Below the pieces are notes generated by a model. That model saw only the letters and a list, made by a program, of their open reading frames with translations. It was not told the DNA's origin and did not search any database. Positions 35,339 to 43,417 of a stretch of 64,000 nt of DNA are shown piece after piece (the stretch's first letter is position 1; each line of letters opens with the position of its first letter). The position numbers and the translations under genes were made by a program. Origin of the DNA: Clostridium sp. (GTDB lineage Bacteria > Bacteroidota > Bacteroidia > Bacteroidales > Muribaculaceae); the NCBI GenBank assembly GCA_023666615.1, contig JAMPBQ010000001.1, positions 589,161 to 653,160 on the forward strand, in the 5' to 3' direction.

Positions 35339-36481
35339 ATGGCTACGATTGACATCAACAAATTTATGAAGGGCAAGGGGTTGAAACCGACCGTTTGCTA
35401 TCCGCTCGGCATTGAAGGCTACCACGAACTTTGGGGATATCATCACAACGAATCAAATTACTATAATATAATTTCGATTGATGCCCCCAACAATCGTTTG
35501 GGAGGAGAAAAGATGGTTCTGCTTGGCCATTTCCGCAATGAGAAACCTGAACACACCGACGATATGATTTCAGGGTGGAAAGATTCAGATGGCAACATAC
35601 AATTCAGGACTTCGGATGGCAAAGCCTGCAAGCCGGAGGGATACAGCTTGAAGATTGACATATTCTCACGCAACACCGGCATTCTTGAATCTGAAATAAT
35701 GCTCAAAAAAGGAGCCGTCATTATCGGTTGTGGCTCAGTGGGCAGTCTTGTCGCCCTTGAGCTTGCCAGAGCCGGTGTGGGACGATTCTTCCTCATTGAC
35801 ATGGATGTTTTGAGTTACCACAATATATGCCGCCATCAGTGTGGGATACTCGATGTGGGCAAGTACAAGACCACCGCACTCCGTGAGCGCATCCTCCAAA
35901 TAAACCCTGCCGCTGAAGTCCAAGCTTCGCATAAGCGAATACAGGATGTCCCTCTTGCTGAGATTGAGCCTTTCTGTACTCCTGATGCGATTATGGTAGG
36001 CTGCGCTGACAATCGTGAGGGCGATTACTATGCCGCTCAGCTGTTGGCAAAACCTAATGGCATGCCATTCATATCAATAGGCTGTTGGGAACGAGCTTTT
36101 GCCGGTGAAATTTTTTACTGTATGCCTGAAGGCATGCCGGACTATGAAGACTTCATGGCCACTATGACCGAAACATCTGGACGTGTTGAAGCAAACACCC
36201 ACATTTATATGGGCGAGGTAGGCAGTTTTGAGCCAGGCATATCCGCTGATATAAATTTTGTAACAACAATCGGCGTGAAGATGATTCTCGATTTACTCAA
36301 CCGCGACAACATGGAGTACACTCAACGCCTTATTGGCTCTCTGACACAGTATACCCTCATCTGCAACACCAACAATCCGAAAATTGGCGGTGAAATGGCG
36401 GAGATTTTTTCATACCCCCTTCAAATAACCCGCAGCATAGTCCTCGACTATGCCAACAAAGAAGATTCAGAAGGAAACTAA
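35339..36481 (+). CDS. E1-like adenylyltransferase (ThiF family)
   Basis: 380 residues. The N-terminal 120 residues are a separate module of unknown type. The adenylation domain starts with VIIGCGSVGSLVALELARAG (G130-C-G132-S-V-G135), continues with the Mg/ATP acidic pair D154 and D156 in LIDMD, and has NICRHQC matching the E1 N-x-x-R-Q segment. C249 in ISIGCWERAFAG sits where the catalytic cysteine of short E1-like proteins can fall. E1-like enzymes adenylate the C-terminus of a ubiquitin-like protein and pass it to E2. No CxxC zinc pair is visible, unlike many MoeB/ThiF proteins. Confidence 0.88.
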   Translation: MATIDINKFMKGKGLKPTVCYPLGIEGYHELWGYHHNESNYYNIISIDAPNNRLGGEKMVLLGHFRNEKPEHTDDMISGWKDSDGNIQFRTSDGKACKPEGYSLKIDIFSRNTGILESEIMLKKGAVIIGCGSVGSLVALELARAGVGRFFLIDMDVLSYHNICRHQCGILDVGKYKTTALRERILQINPAAEVQASHKRIQDVPLAEIEPFCTPDAIMVGCADNREGDYYAAQLLAKPNGMPFISIGCWERAFAGEIFYCMPEGMPDYEDFMATMTETSGRVEANTHIYMGEVGSFEPGISADINFVTTIGVKMILDLLNRDNMEYTQRLIGSLTQYTLICNTNNPKIGGEMAEIFSYPLQITRSIVLDYANKEDSEGN

Positions 36482-36490
36482 ATAATTGAA

Positions 36491-38092
36491 ATGGGAAATC
36501 GCGGAAAGAAAACATACAAAGCACCTGATGGAACTCAATTCCAGGTTGAGGAGGATGGCTCATTAAGGAAAATCTCCAATTTGCCCTTTGAGGAAGAGTC
36601 TATTCCATCAAAATACCAAATATCAGAGTCTGGCGAGGTGTATCGCGTGGAGGCCGATGGCTCAGTTACGCTCATCGCCAATATTGAGGACGTTAGCCAT
36701 GCGTCGGCTTCTGCAGGCTCAAATACCGCCTCTTCAAAAAAATCACATCCGGGGATTTGGATAGCCATAATTTCATTGCTATTAATTATCTGCGCACTGC
36801 TATATTTCATATTTGGCGTTAAAGACCATAAGCTTGAAAATAAATCTCCTGGCGGAACGGTCGGAATTCAGAATCCGGGCCAGCCGGCAAACGGGGACAT
36901 TTCGGGCGAAGAAACTAAACAGCTTGCTGAAACAAAATATCAACCTCATTTTTCCGAAGTCAGAGAGTACCGGTCTGGGATAGACGACAGTTATTATTAT
37001 GACTACGTATTTTATCCCGATGGAACTTGCGGAAAATTTGAAGGCGACGGTGGATGGACAGGCATCAATATTGGAACATATGAGGTTGTTGACGGCGAGA
37101 TAAACATAATCCTCAAAGGAGAGCCAAAATTTGTTATAAATTACGATGACAGCAAATTATGGTACTCTGGAAATACTATCCCGCGAGTTTCCCCGCAATT
37201 GAATTCAAATGAAGGCCAACTTTTCAATGATAGAACTACTTTCCGCGGATATGACATAAATGGCACTGATGTGTACACCCTAAGCTTTGAAGACAATAGG
37301 TATCAACATAGCAAATTTCATCCCCAAGAAAATTCTCATAGCCCATCCACACATATCACACATTATGGAAGTTATTGGATTAAAGACAAAATAATATATT
37401 TGAAAAATTCAGATACTGAGAAAAAAATATATTATTTCAGTTCTTATGGATTTTTCTTGGACGATATAATTTACTATCAATATGTTGATGTAGAATCTGA
37501 TTTACAATCGATTGGTTCCATTGAGCCTATGGCGCAGGAAAACGAAACGGACCAGGATATGACATCATTTCAAGAACTTAAGACATTCCAGACGAAAATC
37601 TCTGAAGACGGCGCATATTTAGAAGCATCTTTTTATCCTGATGGGATATGTGGCATTTTTTATACGATAGGATTCGATGCCTGGAGTGAAATAGGCAAAT
37701 ATCAAATTGATAAGGATATTATCAAAGCTGACTTTCCGGGTGGCAAATCACAAAGCTTCAGATATAATAATGGCGTTTGCTATATGGGTGACGAGATTAT
37801 GGATGAAGTTAAGGTTAATAATTCTATCCATTATTTTGAATATACGACAGTCTTCAGTGGATATGACCCAAAGAGTGAATATCCTGAAAAGAATGACAAG
37901 TATTATCCAAATGGAAAATGCATATTAAATGAAGGCAATCCCAGTCAAGAATCAGGAACGTATTATCTGAAAGGAGGACAAATACACATTACATTAAATA
38001 ATGGAAGAGAATTAACATATTATTGCTTAAGCGAACAAATATATGTTGTAAACAGACTTGAACACAGGGCGCATATTCTTCCAAACGAATAG
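36491..38092 (+). CDS. Membrane-anchored beta-repeat protein, last gene of operon
   Basis: 533 residues. A cytosolic N-terminus (about 1-85) has two small repeats ending in E-x-D-G-S-L/V, then a single membrane helix (about 88-108, IWIAIISLLLIICALLYFIF). The remaining 425 residues should be outside the cytoplasm. At least three related beta-rich units begin with F/Y-Y-P-D/N-G-x-C (FYPDGTCGKFEG, FYPDGICGIF, YYPNGKC) and each contains a G-x-Y turn followed by alternating strands, resembling lipocalin-like or META-like repeats. Base composition falls markedly toward AT in the last 900 bases. It may be a surface or periplasmic component, or an immunity-type protein; I do not recognise a family. 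Confidence 0.75.
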   Translation: MGNRGKKTYKAPDGTQFQVEEDGSLRKISNLPFEEESIPSKYQISESGEVYRVEADGSVTLIANIEDVSHASASAGSNTASSKKSHPGIWIAIISLLLIICALLYFIFGVKDHKLENKSPGGTVGIQNPGQPANGDISGEETKQLAETKYQPHFSEVREYRSGIDDSYYYDYVFYPDGTCGKFEGDGGWTGINIGTYEVVDGEINIILKGEPKFVINYDDSKLWYSGNTIPRVSPQLNSNEGQLFNDRTTFRGYDINGTDVYTLSFEDNRYQHSKFHPQENSHSPSTHITHYGSYWIKDKIIYLKNSDTEKKIYYFSSYGFFLDDIIYYQYVDVESDLQSIGSIEPMAQENETDQDMTSFQELKTFQTKISEDGAYLEASFYPDGICGIFYTIGFDAWSEIGKYQIDKDIIKADFPGGKSQSFRYNNGVCYMGDEIMDEVKVNNSIHYFEYTTVFSGYDPKSEYPEKNDKYYPNGKCILNEGNPSQESGTYYLKGGQIHITLNNGRELTYYCLSEQIYVVNRLEHRAHILPNE

Positions 38093-38326
38093 CAAGCGCA
38101 TATTTTGCCACAGGAAGTCATGCCAATGGGAGTCAAAAGAAAAATTTTTAGCCTATCGATTCGACAGAGATAAATTTTCATTTATGCGGATTGAATGATT
38201 TCGAATAGGCTAAAGAATATTTGACACAAAAGGATGCTGCAGAACATAGTTTTTTTGTAGCCGGAGGGCACAATAAAGGGGGCGGGAAGGCGTTTAAATA
38301 GTGAGTCAACTATTAAAATTTTGCCT
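38093..38326. other. Gene-free spacer after the operon
   Basis: 234 bases, AT-rich at first and GC-rich at the end. An inverted repeat TAGCCTAT/ATAGGCTA (38149-38156 and 38205-38212) encloses 48 bases and could be a weak hairpin. No clear terminator with a T-run and no tRNA, attachment site or integrase is seen. Confidence 0.4.
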
Positions 38327-38485
38327 ATGGACCAAACCTCTACTCAACACTCCACGCGCGCCGGCCGCGCAGAAAGCAATAAGACAGTCTCCAACGGCGC
38401 AAGACGAAAAACATTGTCGTTTATCCGACAATTCGCGCGCACCTACATGGCCGTTAACGATATGCCCGGCCTTGTGCTTAACTGA
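38327..38485 (+). CDS. Short conserved-looking protein of 52 residues
   Basis: ATG at 38327 to TGA at 38483-38485. Ser/Arg-rich start, then RRKTLSFIRQFARTYMAVND and a hydrophobic end PGLVLN. I recall short Bacteroidales proteins with a F-I/L-x-Q-F-A-R-x-Y core and a terminal LVLN-like tail, so this is probably a real gene and not chance. It ends 20 bases before the RNase D-like ATG and is likely co-transcribed. Function unknown. Confidence 0.6.
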   Translation: MDQTSTQHSTRAGRAESNKTVSNGARRKTLSFIRQFARTYMAVNDMPGLVLN

Positions 38486-38505
38486 TAGCCTTAACCCATT
38501 TGGAG

Positions 38506-39144
38506 ATGCCTGACAATTATAGCGTTTCAATTCCCAAGACAGAGATATCGTCTCTCCCCGTAGAGACTTTCCGCGGGGATGTGAAGCTTATAGACAAGCC
38601 CGAGGACGTGGCTCCGGCCGTGGAGAGCCTGCGCCAATGCAAGGTGATTGGATTCGACACCGAGACAAGGCCGTCGTTCAAGAAAAACCATGCCAACAAA
38701 GTGGCTTTGATGCAGCTTTCCACCGACAGCGTGTGCTACCTCTTCCGCCTCAACAAAATCGGATTCCCCCAGGCCCTGCAGTACTTGATTGAAAGCCCTG
38801 ACATACTGAAGATTGGCCTATCGGTGCATGACGATTTCTCAGTGATGCACCGGTCATCACAGTTTGAGCCCGCAGGATTCATCGATCTGCAGCACATAGT
38901 GAAACAATACCATATAGCCGACCTGTCGCTGCAGCGCATCTACGCCATCCTCTTCGGAAAGAAAATTTCCAAACAGCAGCGGCTCACAAATTGGGAGGCG
39001 CCCTCGCTCACGATGCCACAGCAAGTCTATGCCGCCACTGACGCCTGGGCATGCCTCAGGATTTACGATTGCCTCACGTCTGGCCAATTCGACCCGAAAA
39101 AATCCCCTTACCAAACTTCTGACAACCAAAACACTGCCTCATAA
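38506..39144 (+). CDS. 3'-5' exonuclease, RNase D-like (DEDDy)
   Basis: 212 residues from the ATG at 38506 (an in-frame TTG lies six bases earlier). The exonuclease I motif is GFDTETRPSF, Exo II lies in KIGLSVHDDFSVM and Exo III is YAATDAWACLRIYD, giving the DEDDy set. There is no HRDC domain, so it is the short form common in Bacteroidetes. The substrate may be structured RNA or DNA; the WRN-like start argues neither way. Confidence 0.9.
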   Translation: MPDNYSVSIPKTEISSLPVETFRGDVKLIDKPEDVAPAVESLRQCKVIGFDTETRPSFKKNHANKVALMQLSTDSVCYLFRLNKIGFPQALQYLIESPDILKIGLSVHDDFSVMHRSSQFEPAGFIDLQHIVKQYHIADLSLQRIYAILFGKKISKQQRLTNWEAPSLTMPQQVYAATDAWACLRIYDCLTSGQFDPKKSPYQTSDNQNTAS

Positions 39145-39155
39145 ACCAATACCAA

Positions 39156-39401
39156 ATGAAGCTTCCCATAAAGCGCCACATATTCATCCCGGCCATCCTG
39201 CTTATCTATCTGGCCGTGATGAGCATTATGGCATACCCCGACTATCGCGCGGGCGTGCATTCATCCTTATTCTATTTCGGGGTGATCGGCGTCACCCTCG
39301 CGGTGATAATCCTCTTATTCTTTTTTATGCGCAAGCGCGACCAGCTGCGGGCCGAACGCGAGGCTGATCTGCGGCAATCCGCCAGAGAAAAAAAAAAATA
39401 A
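39156..39401 (+). CDS. Small two-helix membrane protein
   Basis: 81 residues: a basic start, two hydrophobic helices (about 9-27 and 38-58), then a charged tail ending RQSAREKKK. The positive tail should face the cytoplasm. It starts 11 bases after the exonuclease gene and ends just before a candidate small RNA. No function is recognised. Confidence 0.75.
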   Translation: MKLPIKRHIFIPAILLIYLAVMSIMAYPDYRAGVHSSLFYFGVIGVTLAVIILLFFFMRKRDQLRAEREADLRQSAREKKK

Positions 39402-39450
39402 CTAATTCCAACAAAAATGCGGCAAACTCTTTCATTTTTTCGCTAAAATA

Positions 39451-39482
39451 TTTGTCTAAGCGAAAAATTGCATTTAAATTTG
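39451..39482 (+). promoter_or_regulatory. Canonical promoter of the small RNA
   Basis: TTTG (39451-39454), 20 bases, then TAAATTTG (39475-39482): a full match to the Bacteroidetes consensus. Transcription should start near 39489. Confidence 0.85.
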
Positions 39483-39488
39483 CATCGT

Positions 39489-39554
39489 GTTTTTCATGGT
39501 ATTAGATTTAAGGTTAATTAAGATTGGTTGTCGAGACGACAATCAATTTTTTTT
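39489..39554 (+). ncRNA. Candidate small RNA of about 66 nt
   Basis: The stretch is bounded by a perfect consensus promoter and an intrinsic terminator and has no ORF. The 5' part contains CATGGTATTAGATTTAAGG, a sequence I recall as recurring in Bacteroidales intergenic regions. The 3' part is a 12-bp hairpin (39522-39533 with 39537-39548, one G-T wobble) followed by a run of T. It could belong to a paralogous Bacteroides sRNA family or to the Rfam Bacteroidales-1 motif; I cannot check. It might also be a leader of the TPM gene downstream, but that gene has its own promoter. Confidence 0.65.
39522..39554 (+). terminator. Intrinsic terminator of the small RNA
   Basis: Hairpin GATTGGTTGTCG-aga-CGACAATCAATT followed by eight T. 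The T-run itself forms the -33 box of the next promoter. Confidence 0.85.
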
Positions 39555-39583
39555 GTGCCTGCAAAACTTTTTTCCTATTTTTG
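39552..39583 (+). promoter_or_regulatory. Promoter of the TPM gene, overlapping the terminator
   Basis: TTTG (39552-39555), 20 bases, then TATTTTTG (39576-39583). Full consensus. The -33 TTTG is made from the end of the preceding terminator T-run. Confidence 0.8.
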
Positions 39584-39641
39584 CATTGTATAGTTATGCA
39601 TAGGCAGGACGACTCAAGCCAAAGCCATGCTATCACGATAT

Positions 39642-40904
39642 ATGAAACGTTTCTTCTATTGCATAATAATCATCTTGCTTGGGTGCGCAGCCGCCCACGC
39701 CGCAAAGTACACCATTGACGATGTGCCCAAGGTGCAGGCCACCGACTACCATAAGCACCTATCGAATCCCGACGGCATACTTTCCGCCGCGGCCAACTCG
39801 CGCATAGACTCTCTGCTGTTTGATGTGCGAAAACGCACATCGGCGGAAGTGGCCGTGGTGGTGGTCGACGACATCGACCCCGAAAACATTGATGATTTTT
39901 CCACCAGGCTTTTCGACAAATGGCGCATCGGGAAGAGCGACAAAGACAATGGCGTGCTGATGGTGCTGGCCAAAGAGCCGCGCAAGGTGACGATACGCAC
40001 AGGCTACGGCGTGGAGGGCATACTCCCCGACGTGGTGTGCAGCCATATCATACGCAACATCATGGTGCCGCGCCTAAAGAATGACGATTACGACATGGCC
40101 GTGGTGGACGCCGTGACCGAAATGCACAGGATCATGACAAATCCCGAGGCCGCGGCAGAGCTGAAATCACAAATACTCGACAGCCAGAACACTCCCGAAG
40201 AAGGCTTTTTCTCCCTCTATCTGACTATGGGATTGTTGGCTATGGGCGCGATGCTGATTTACATAGCCTACTATTGCTATTCACGGCGCGGGCAAAGCGA
40301 TTTCGAAAAATATGTGGATTCCAGCCGCACACAGAGGCTGTTTTGGATTGTGACAGTGTTTTTCATAGGCATCCCAATCCTCGCCTCGGGCGCGCTGTGG
40401 CTTTTGCGCAGGCATTGGCGCGACCATCCCCGCCGATGCCACACCTGCGGAGCCAAGATGCAAAAGCTTGATGAAGACACCGACAACCGCTACCTCTCGC
40501 GGGCGCAAGACCTTGAGGAGCGAATCAAGAGCGTGGACTATGACGTATGGCTATGCCCGAAATGCGGCGAAACTGACATATTCACTTTCGTCAATCCAAC
40601 TTCCGGCTACCGCATCTGCGGAAATTGCCATGCGCACACCCTCAAGCTCACCGGCACCCACGTGCTACGTCAGCCCACATATAGGCAAGAAGGCCTGGCC
40701 GAAAAGCAATATGTGTGCATCAATTGCCATCACACTGAATCAAAGCCATATGCCCTGCCAAAGAAGGAGCAGCCTGTGGTGATTCTCCCCATCGGAGGCG
40801 GAGGAAGAGGCGGAGGCGGATTCGGCGGATTTGGGGGAGGCTCGATCGGAGGAGGATTCGGCGGCGGCATGACAGGCGGCGGCGGCGCCTCGGGAAGCTG
40901 GTGA
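39642..40904 (+). CDS. TPM-domain membrane protein with zinc ribbons and Gly-rich tail
   Basis: About 420 residues; ATG at 39642 gives a clean signal peptide (an upstream in-frame ATG is at 39627). The TPM domain (about 35-165, NPDGILSAAANSRIDSLL, later GYGVEGILPD) is followed by two membrane segments (about 195-217 and 240-260). After these come four CxxC pairs (CHTCGAKM, CPKCGET, CGNCHAHT, CINCHHTE) that look like two zinc ribbons, and a tail of Gly-rich repeats. TPM proteins (YgcG/Psb32-like) are tied to membrane-protein quality control and are often beside lemA, as here. Confidence 0.88.
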   Translation: MKRFFYCIIIILLGCAAAHAAKYTIDDVPKVQATDYHKHLSNPDGILSAAANSRIDSLLFDVRKRTSAEVAVVVVDDIDPENIDDFSTRLFDKWRIGKSDKDNGVLMVLAKEPRKVTIRTGYGVEGILPDVVCSHIIRNIMVPRLKNDDYDMAVVDAVTEMHRIMTNPEAAAELKSQILDSQNTPEEGFFSLYLTMGLLAMGAMLIYIAYYCYSRRGQSDFEKYVDSSRTQRLFWIVTVFFIGIPILASGALWLLRRHWRDHPRRCHTCGAKMQKLDEDTDNRYLSRAQDLEERIKSVDYDVWLCPKCGETDIFTFVNPTSGYRICGNCHAHTLKLTGTHVLRQPTYRQEGLAEKQYVCINCHHTESKPYALPKKEQPVVILPIGGGGRGGGGFGGFGGGSIGGGFGGGMTGGGGASGSW

Positions 40905-41025
40905 AAAAAAATCCTTTGGATTTTTTTTCAAAGTATTAAGTATTAAAGATTAAGGATTAAGTGTTTTTTTTTAACTTGACGCATAAAACATTTAGAATAA
41001 ATTATTTTTAATTAAACTGAATGAT

Positions 41026-41649
41026 ATGAAATCATTAGGAAAAGGAACCATCATTTTCGCAATCTTTGTTGTGCTGGTGTTTCTTCTTGGAGCCAATGGA
41101 TGCTCCACCTACAACAAGCTTGTGACAGCTGAGACAAACGTAAACCAGGCCTGGAGCCAGGTGGAAAACCAATACCAGCGCCGGTTTGACCTTATCCCCA
41201 ATCTCGTAGAGACTGTAAAGGGATACGCCAAGCATGAAAGCGAGACATACGAGAAAGTGACTCAAGCCCGCGCCGGACTAAGCGACGCCTACTCTCAAGC
41301 GCAGGCTATGGCATCTGACAGCGTGCCCGCAACGCAGCAAGCCTACCAAAACTACAGCCAATCGCAGGCCGACCTGCAAAAGGCGCTGAGCATCTATGTA
41401 AATGCCGTAAGGGAAGCATACCCCGACCTCAAGGCCGACCAGCAATTCCTCAACCTGCAGGCGCAGCTTGAAGGCACGGAAAACCGCATAGCCACAGAGA
41501 GGGGCAGATTCATCGAGCAAGTCACAGCCTACAACCTGATGGTGCGCCGCTTCCCGGGCAACATTTGGGCCGGGCTGTTCGGATTCCAGCAGCGCCCGCA
41601 GTTTGAGGCAGACAGGGAAGCGCAAACAGCGCCCCGCGTTTCTTTTTGA
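41026..41649 (+). CDS. lemA: LemA-family protein
   Basis: 207 residues. An N-terminal membrane anchor (about 8-26) ends in GANGCSTYN, a possible lipobox, then the helical LemA core with NQAWSQVENQYQRRFDLIPN and ETVKGYAKHE. The C-terminal AYNLMVRRFPGNIWAGLFGF is the family end signature. Role poorly known, usually paired with TPM-domain proteins. Confidence 0.95.
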   Translation: MKSLGKGTIIFAIFVVLVFLLGANGCSTYNKLVTAETNVNQAWSQVENQYQRRFDLIPNLVETVKGYAKHESETYEKVTQARAGLSDAYSQAQAMASDSVPATQQAYQNYSQSQADLQKALSIYVNAVREAYPDLKADQQFLNLQAQLEGTENRIATERGRFIEQVTAYNLMVRRFPGNIWAGLFGFQQRPQFEADREAQTAPRVSF

Positions 41650-41801
41650 TTTTTAACGAGCGCAAACAAAACAATCCGCCGACATCCTATGTTTCAAATA
41701 TACAATGCGGCGATTTCAACGCATGGCTTAAAGACCTTAAGCAAGGCTGCCGCTTGATTAGAAACGAGTCGGCAAAGACCTTGCTGAAGCGCTAATCAAA
41801 C
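41650..41801. other. Spacer after lemA
   Basis: About 150 bases with no ORF above 22 codons, no tRNA and no repeat that I can see. It leads into the terminator at 41802. Confidence 0.4.
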
Positions 41802-41838
41802 AATCCAACCACCAATTCAATGGCAAGGTTGGATTTTT
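41802..41838 (+). terminator. Intrinsic terminator after lemA
   Basis: AATCCAACC (41802-41810) pairs with GGTTGGATT (41827-41835), followed by a T-run to 41841. Confidence 0.85.
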
Positions 41839-41869
41839 TTTGACGCGTGGCGAAAAAAACGTAAATTTG
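41839..41869 (+). promoter_or_regulatory. Promoter of the TlpA-like gene, overlapping the terminator
   Basis: TTTG (41839-41842) at the end of the terminator T-run, 19 bases, then TAAATTTG (41862-41869). Full consensus, 36 bases before the ATG. Confidence 0.8.
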
Positions 41870-41905
41870 CCTAAACATATCCCTAATGACTAAATTTTTC
41901 CAAAG

Positions 41906-42913
41906 ATGAAGCATGCCCTACTTTTGGCCGCGGCCTTGACAGCTCTGACAGCCACAGCCCAATCAACCTATAAAGCCATCGTGCCAATGCCGGGTGTTGA
42001 AGCCGGCACTATGACATACCTATACAACTATGACACCGGTGAAAAATTTGACAGTGTGGCTGTTAAGGACGGCGCGGCCGTATTCACCGGCGATATTGAC
42101 GAGCCCATCGTAGTGAGAATCATAGCCGACGACCAGCGCTATGGATCATTCATACTTGAAGAAGGCACAACGGCCTTCAACCAGACCATGCATCGCGGCG
42201 TGGGCTCGATGTACAACGACATGTACAATGCGCTGGCGGATTCAGCCACAGCATATGATAAAAAATATTCAGAGACAAAGGATGCGGCTTCCCGCAAGGA
42301 TATCATCATAGAATATATTGATTTCCTTACGCGAGCCATCGAGGATAACCTCGACAATCCAATCTCCTTGATTTTCTTCAATGATTACGCATACTACACC
42401 GAAGTGCCCCAAATGCTGGCATTCGTGGGGCTGCATTCCGAGCTGAAGAATTACGCCCGAGTGCGCAAAATAGTGGAAGGGGCAAGCAACAAGCTGGCCT
42501 ATTCCGCCGGCAAGCCTTATGCGGATTTTGAAGCCACATACGACGGATCCACAAAGCGCCTGAGCGACTATGTCGGCAAAGGCAAGCATACCCTTGTCGA
42601 TTTCTTCGCCAGCTGGTGCGGCCCTTGCATGAGGGAAATACCCGTGATAAAGGAACTTCGCGAAAAATATGAGTCAAAAGGGCTGCAAGTGGTGGGGGTG
42701 GCCGTGTGGGACAAGCCTGAAGATACGCTCGCATGCATCGACCGCATGCAAATTCCCTGGGACTGCATAATCAACACCGGCAATGAAGCCACTGACCTTT
42801 ACGGAATTCAGGCTATCCCGTGCATCATGCTCATTGACCCTCAGGGCACAATCGTATTCCGCGATTTGCAGGGCGAGGAGCTGAAGGCGACTGTAGCCAA
42901 GGCGCTGCAATAA
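41906..42913 (+). CDS. Exported TlpA-like thiol-disulfide oxidoreductase
   Basis: 335 residues with a signal peptide (about 1-18). The N-terminal 200 residues are a DUF4369-like beta/helical module (GTMTYLYNYDTGEKFDSVAV). A thioredoxin fold (about 205-335) holds the redox site FFASWCGPCMREIP and a cis-Pro loop in AIPCIMLID. Such proteins keep cysteines of periplasmic proteins reduced or act in cytochrome maturation. It stands with its own promoter and may run into the VanZ-like gene 25 bases on. Confidence 0.9.
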   Translation: MKHALLLAAALTALTATAQSTYKAIVPMPGVEAGTMTYLYNYDTGEKFDSVAVKDGAAVFTGDIDEPIVVRIIADDQRYGSFILEEGTTAFNQTMHRGVGSMYNDMYNALADSATAYDKKYSETKDAASRKDIIIEYIDFLTRAIEDNLDNPISLIFFNDYAYYTEVPQMLAFVGLHSELKNYARVRKIVEGASNKLAYSAGKPYADFEATYDGSTKRLSDYVGKGKHTLVDFFASWCGPCMREIPVIKELREKYESKGLQVVGVAVWDKPEDTLACIDRMQIPWDCIINTGNEATDLYGIQAIPCIMLIDPQGTIVFRDLQGEELKATVAKALQ

Positions 42914-42938
42914 ATCATCAGCCAACTACGCCCTCGCG

Positions 42939-43337
42939 ATGATACGCCGATTCCTTAAAGACTTTTGGCCATCAATGCTGACATTGGCGGTTATCCTATA
43001 CGCGGTATTCGCCTCCGACCCCTTGCCCGACACAAAAATGCCGCCCATACCCCACCTCGACAAAATCATTCACGCGGTGATGATGGGCGGCCTTGTTGGA
43101 GCCGTGGCGTTTGACCTTCAGCGCAAGAACACCCGCGTGCCCAAGCTATCGTTCAAACTTATGGCATCCATCTGGCTCGGTGTGGCGCTGTTCTCCGCCT
43201 TTACGGAGATTGCACAATCCGCCCTCACCCGCACCCGCCAAGGCGACCTCTCCGACCTAGCCGCAGACCTTATAGGCGCGGCGGCCGCCGTATACCTAGC
43301 CCCTCCCGCCATCCGCGCAGTCCTCAGAATAAAATAG
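42939..43337 (+). CDS. VanZ-like membrane protein
   Basis: 132 residues with four hydrophobic helices. The VanZ-like landmarks are the HLDKIIHAVMMGGL segment (conserved D-K-x-x-H) and ALFSAFTEIAQ with its Glu, followed by R-Q-G-D-L-S-D-L-A-A-D. The family includes teicoplanin-resistance VanZ but most members have unknown functions, so no resistance is inferred. Confidence 0.85.
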   Translation: MIRRFLKDFWPSMLTLAVILYAVFASDPLPDTKMPPIPHLDKIIHAVMMGGLVGAVAFDLQRKNTRVPKLSFKLMASIWLGVALFSAFTEIAQSALTRTRQGDLSDLAADLIGAAAAVYLAPPAIRAVLRIK

Positions 43338-43417
43338 CCTTCAATACCAATTAAAGCAATTAGCCCACATTATGCCCATGCGCCAACGCTTATAATTTTA
43401 CCAAAATATCAATATCA

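Noticed and set aside
35339..36481. MoeB/ThiF of molybdopterin or thiamine synthesis
   Set aside because: No moa/thi genes are near, the CxxC zinc pair is missing, and E2-like and JAMM genes adjoin it.
28144..38092. Integrative element or prophage carrying the T7SS-like operon
   Set aside because: No integrase, transposase, tRNA target or direct-repeat ends were found at either border. Transfer is possible from the AT-rich composition but its mechanism is not visible.
38301..38513. 70-codon frame starting at GTG
   Set aside because: It overlaps the more convincing 52-residue frame in another phase and runs past the start of the exonuclease gene.
41690..41759. 22-codon ATG frame after lemA
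   Set aside because: Too short, no conserved pattern and no promoter; taken as non-coding.
42939..43337. Glycopeptide-resistance gene vanZ
   Set aside because: Only general VanZ-like family features are present and there is no van cluster.
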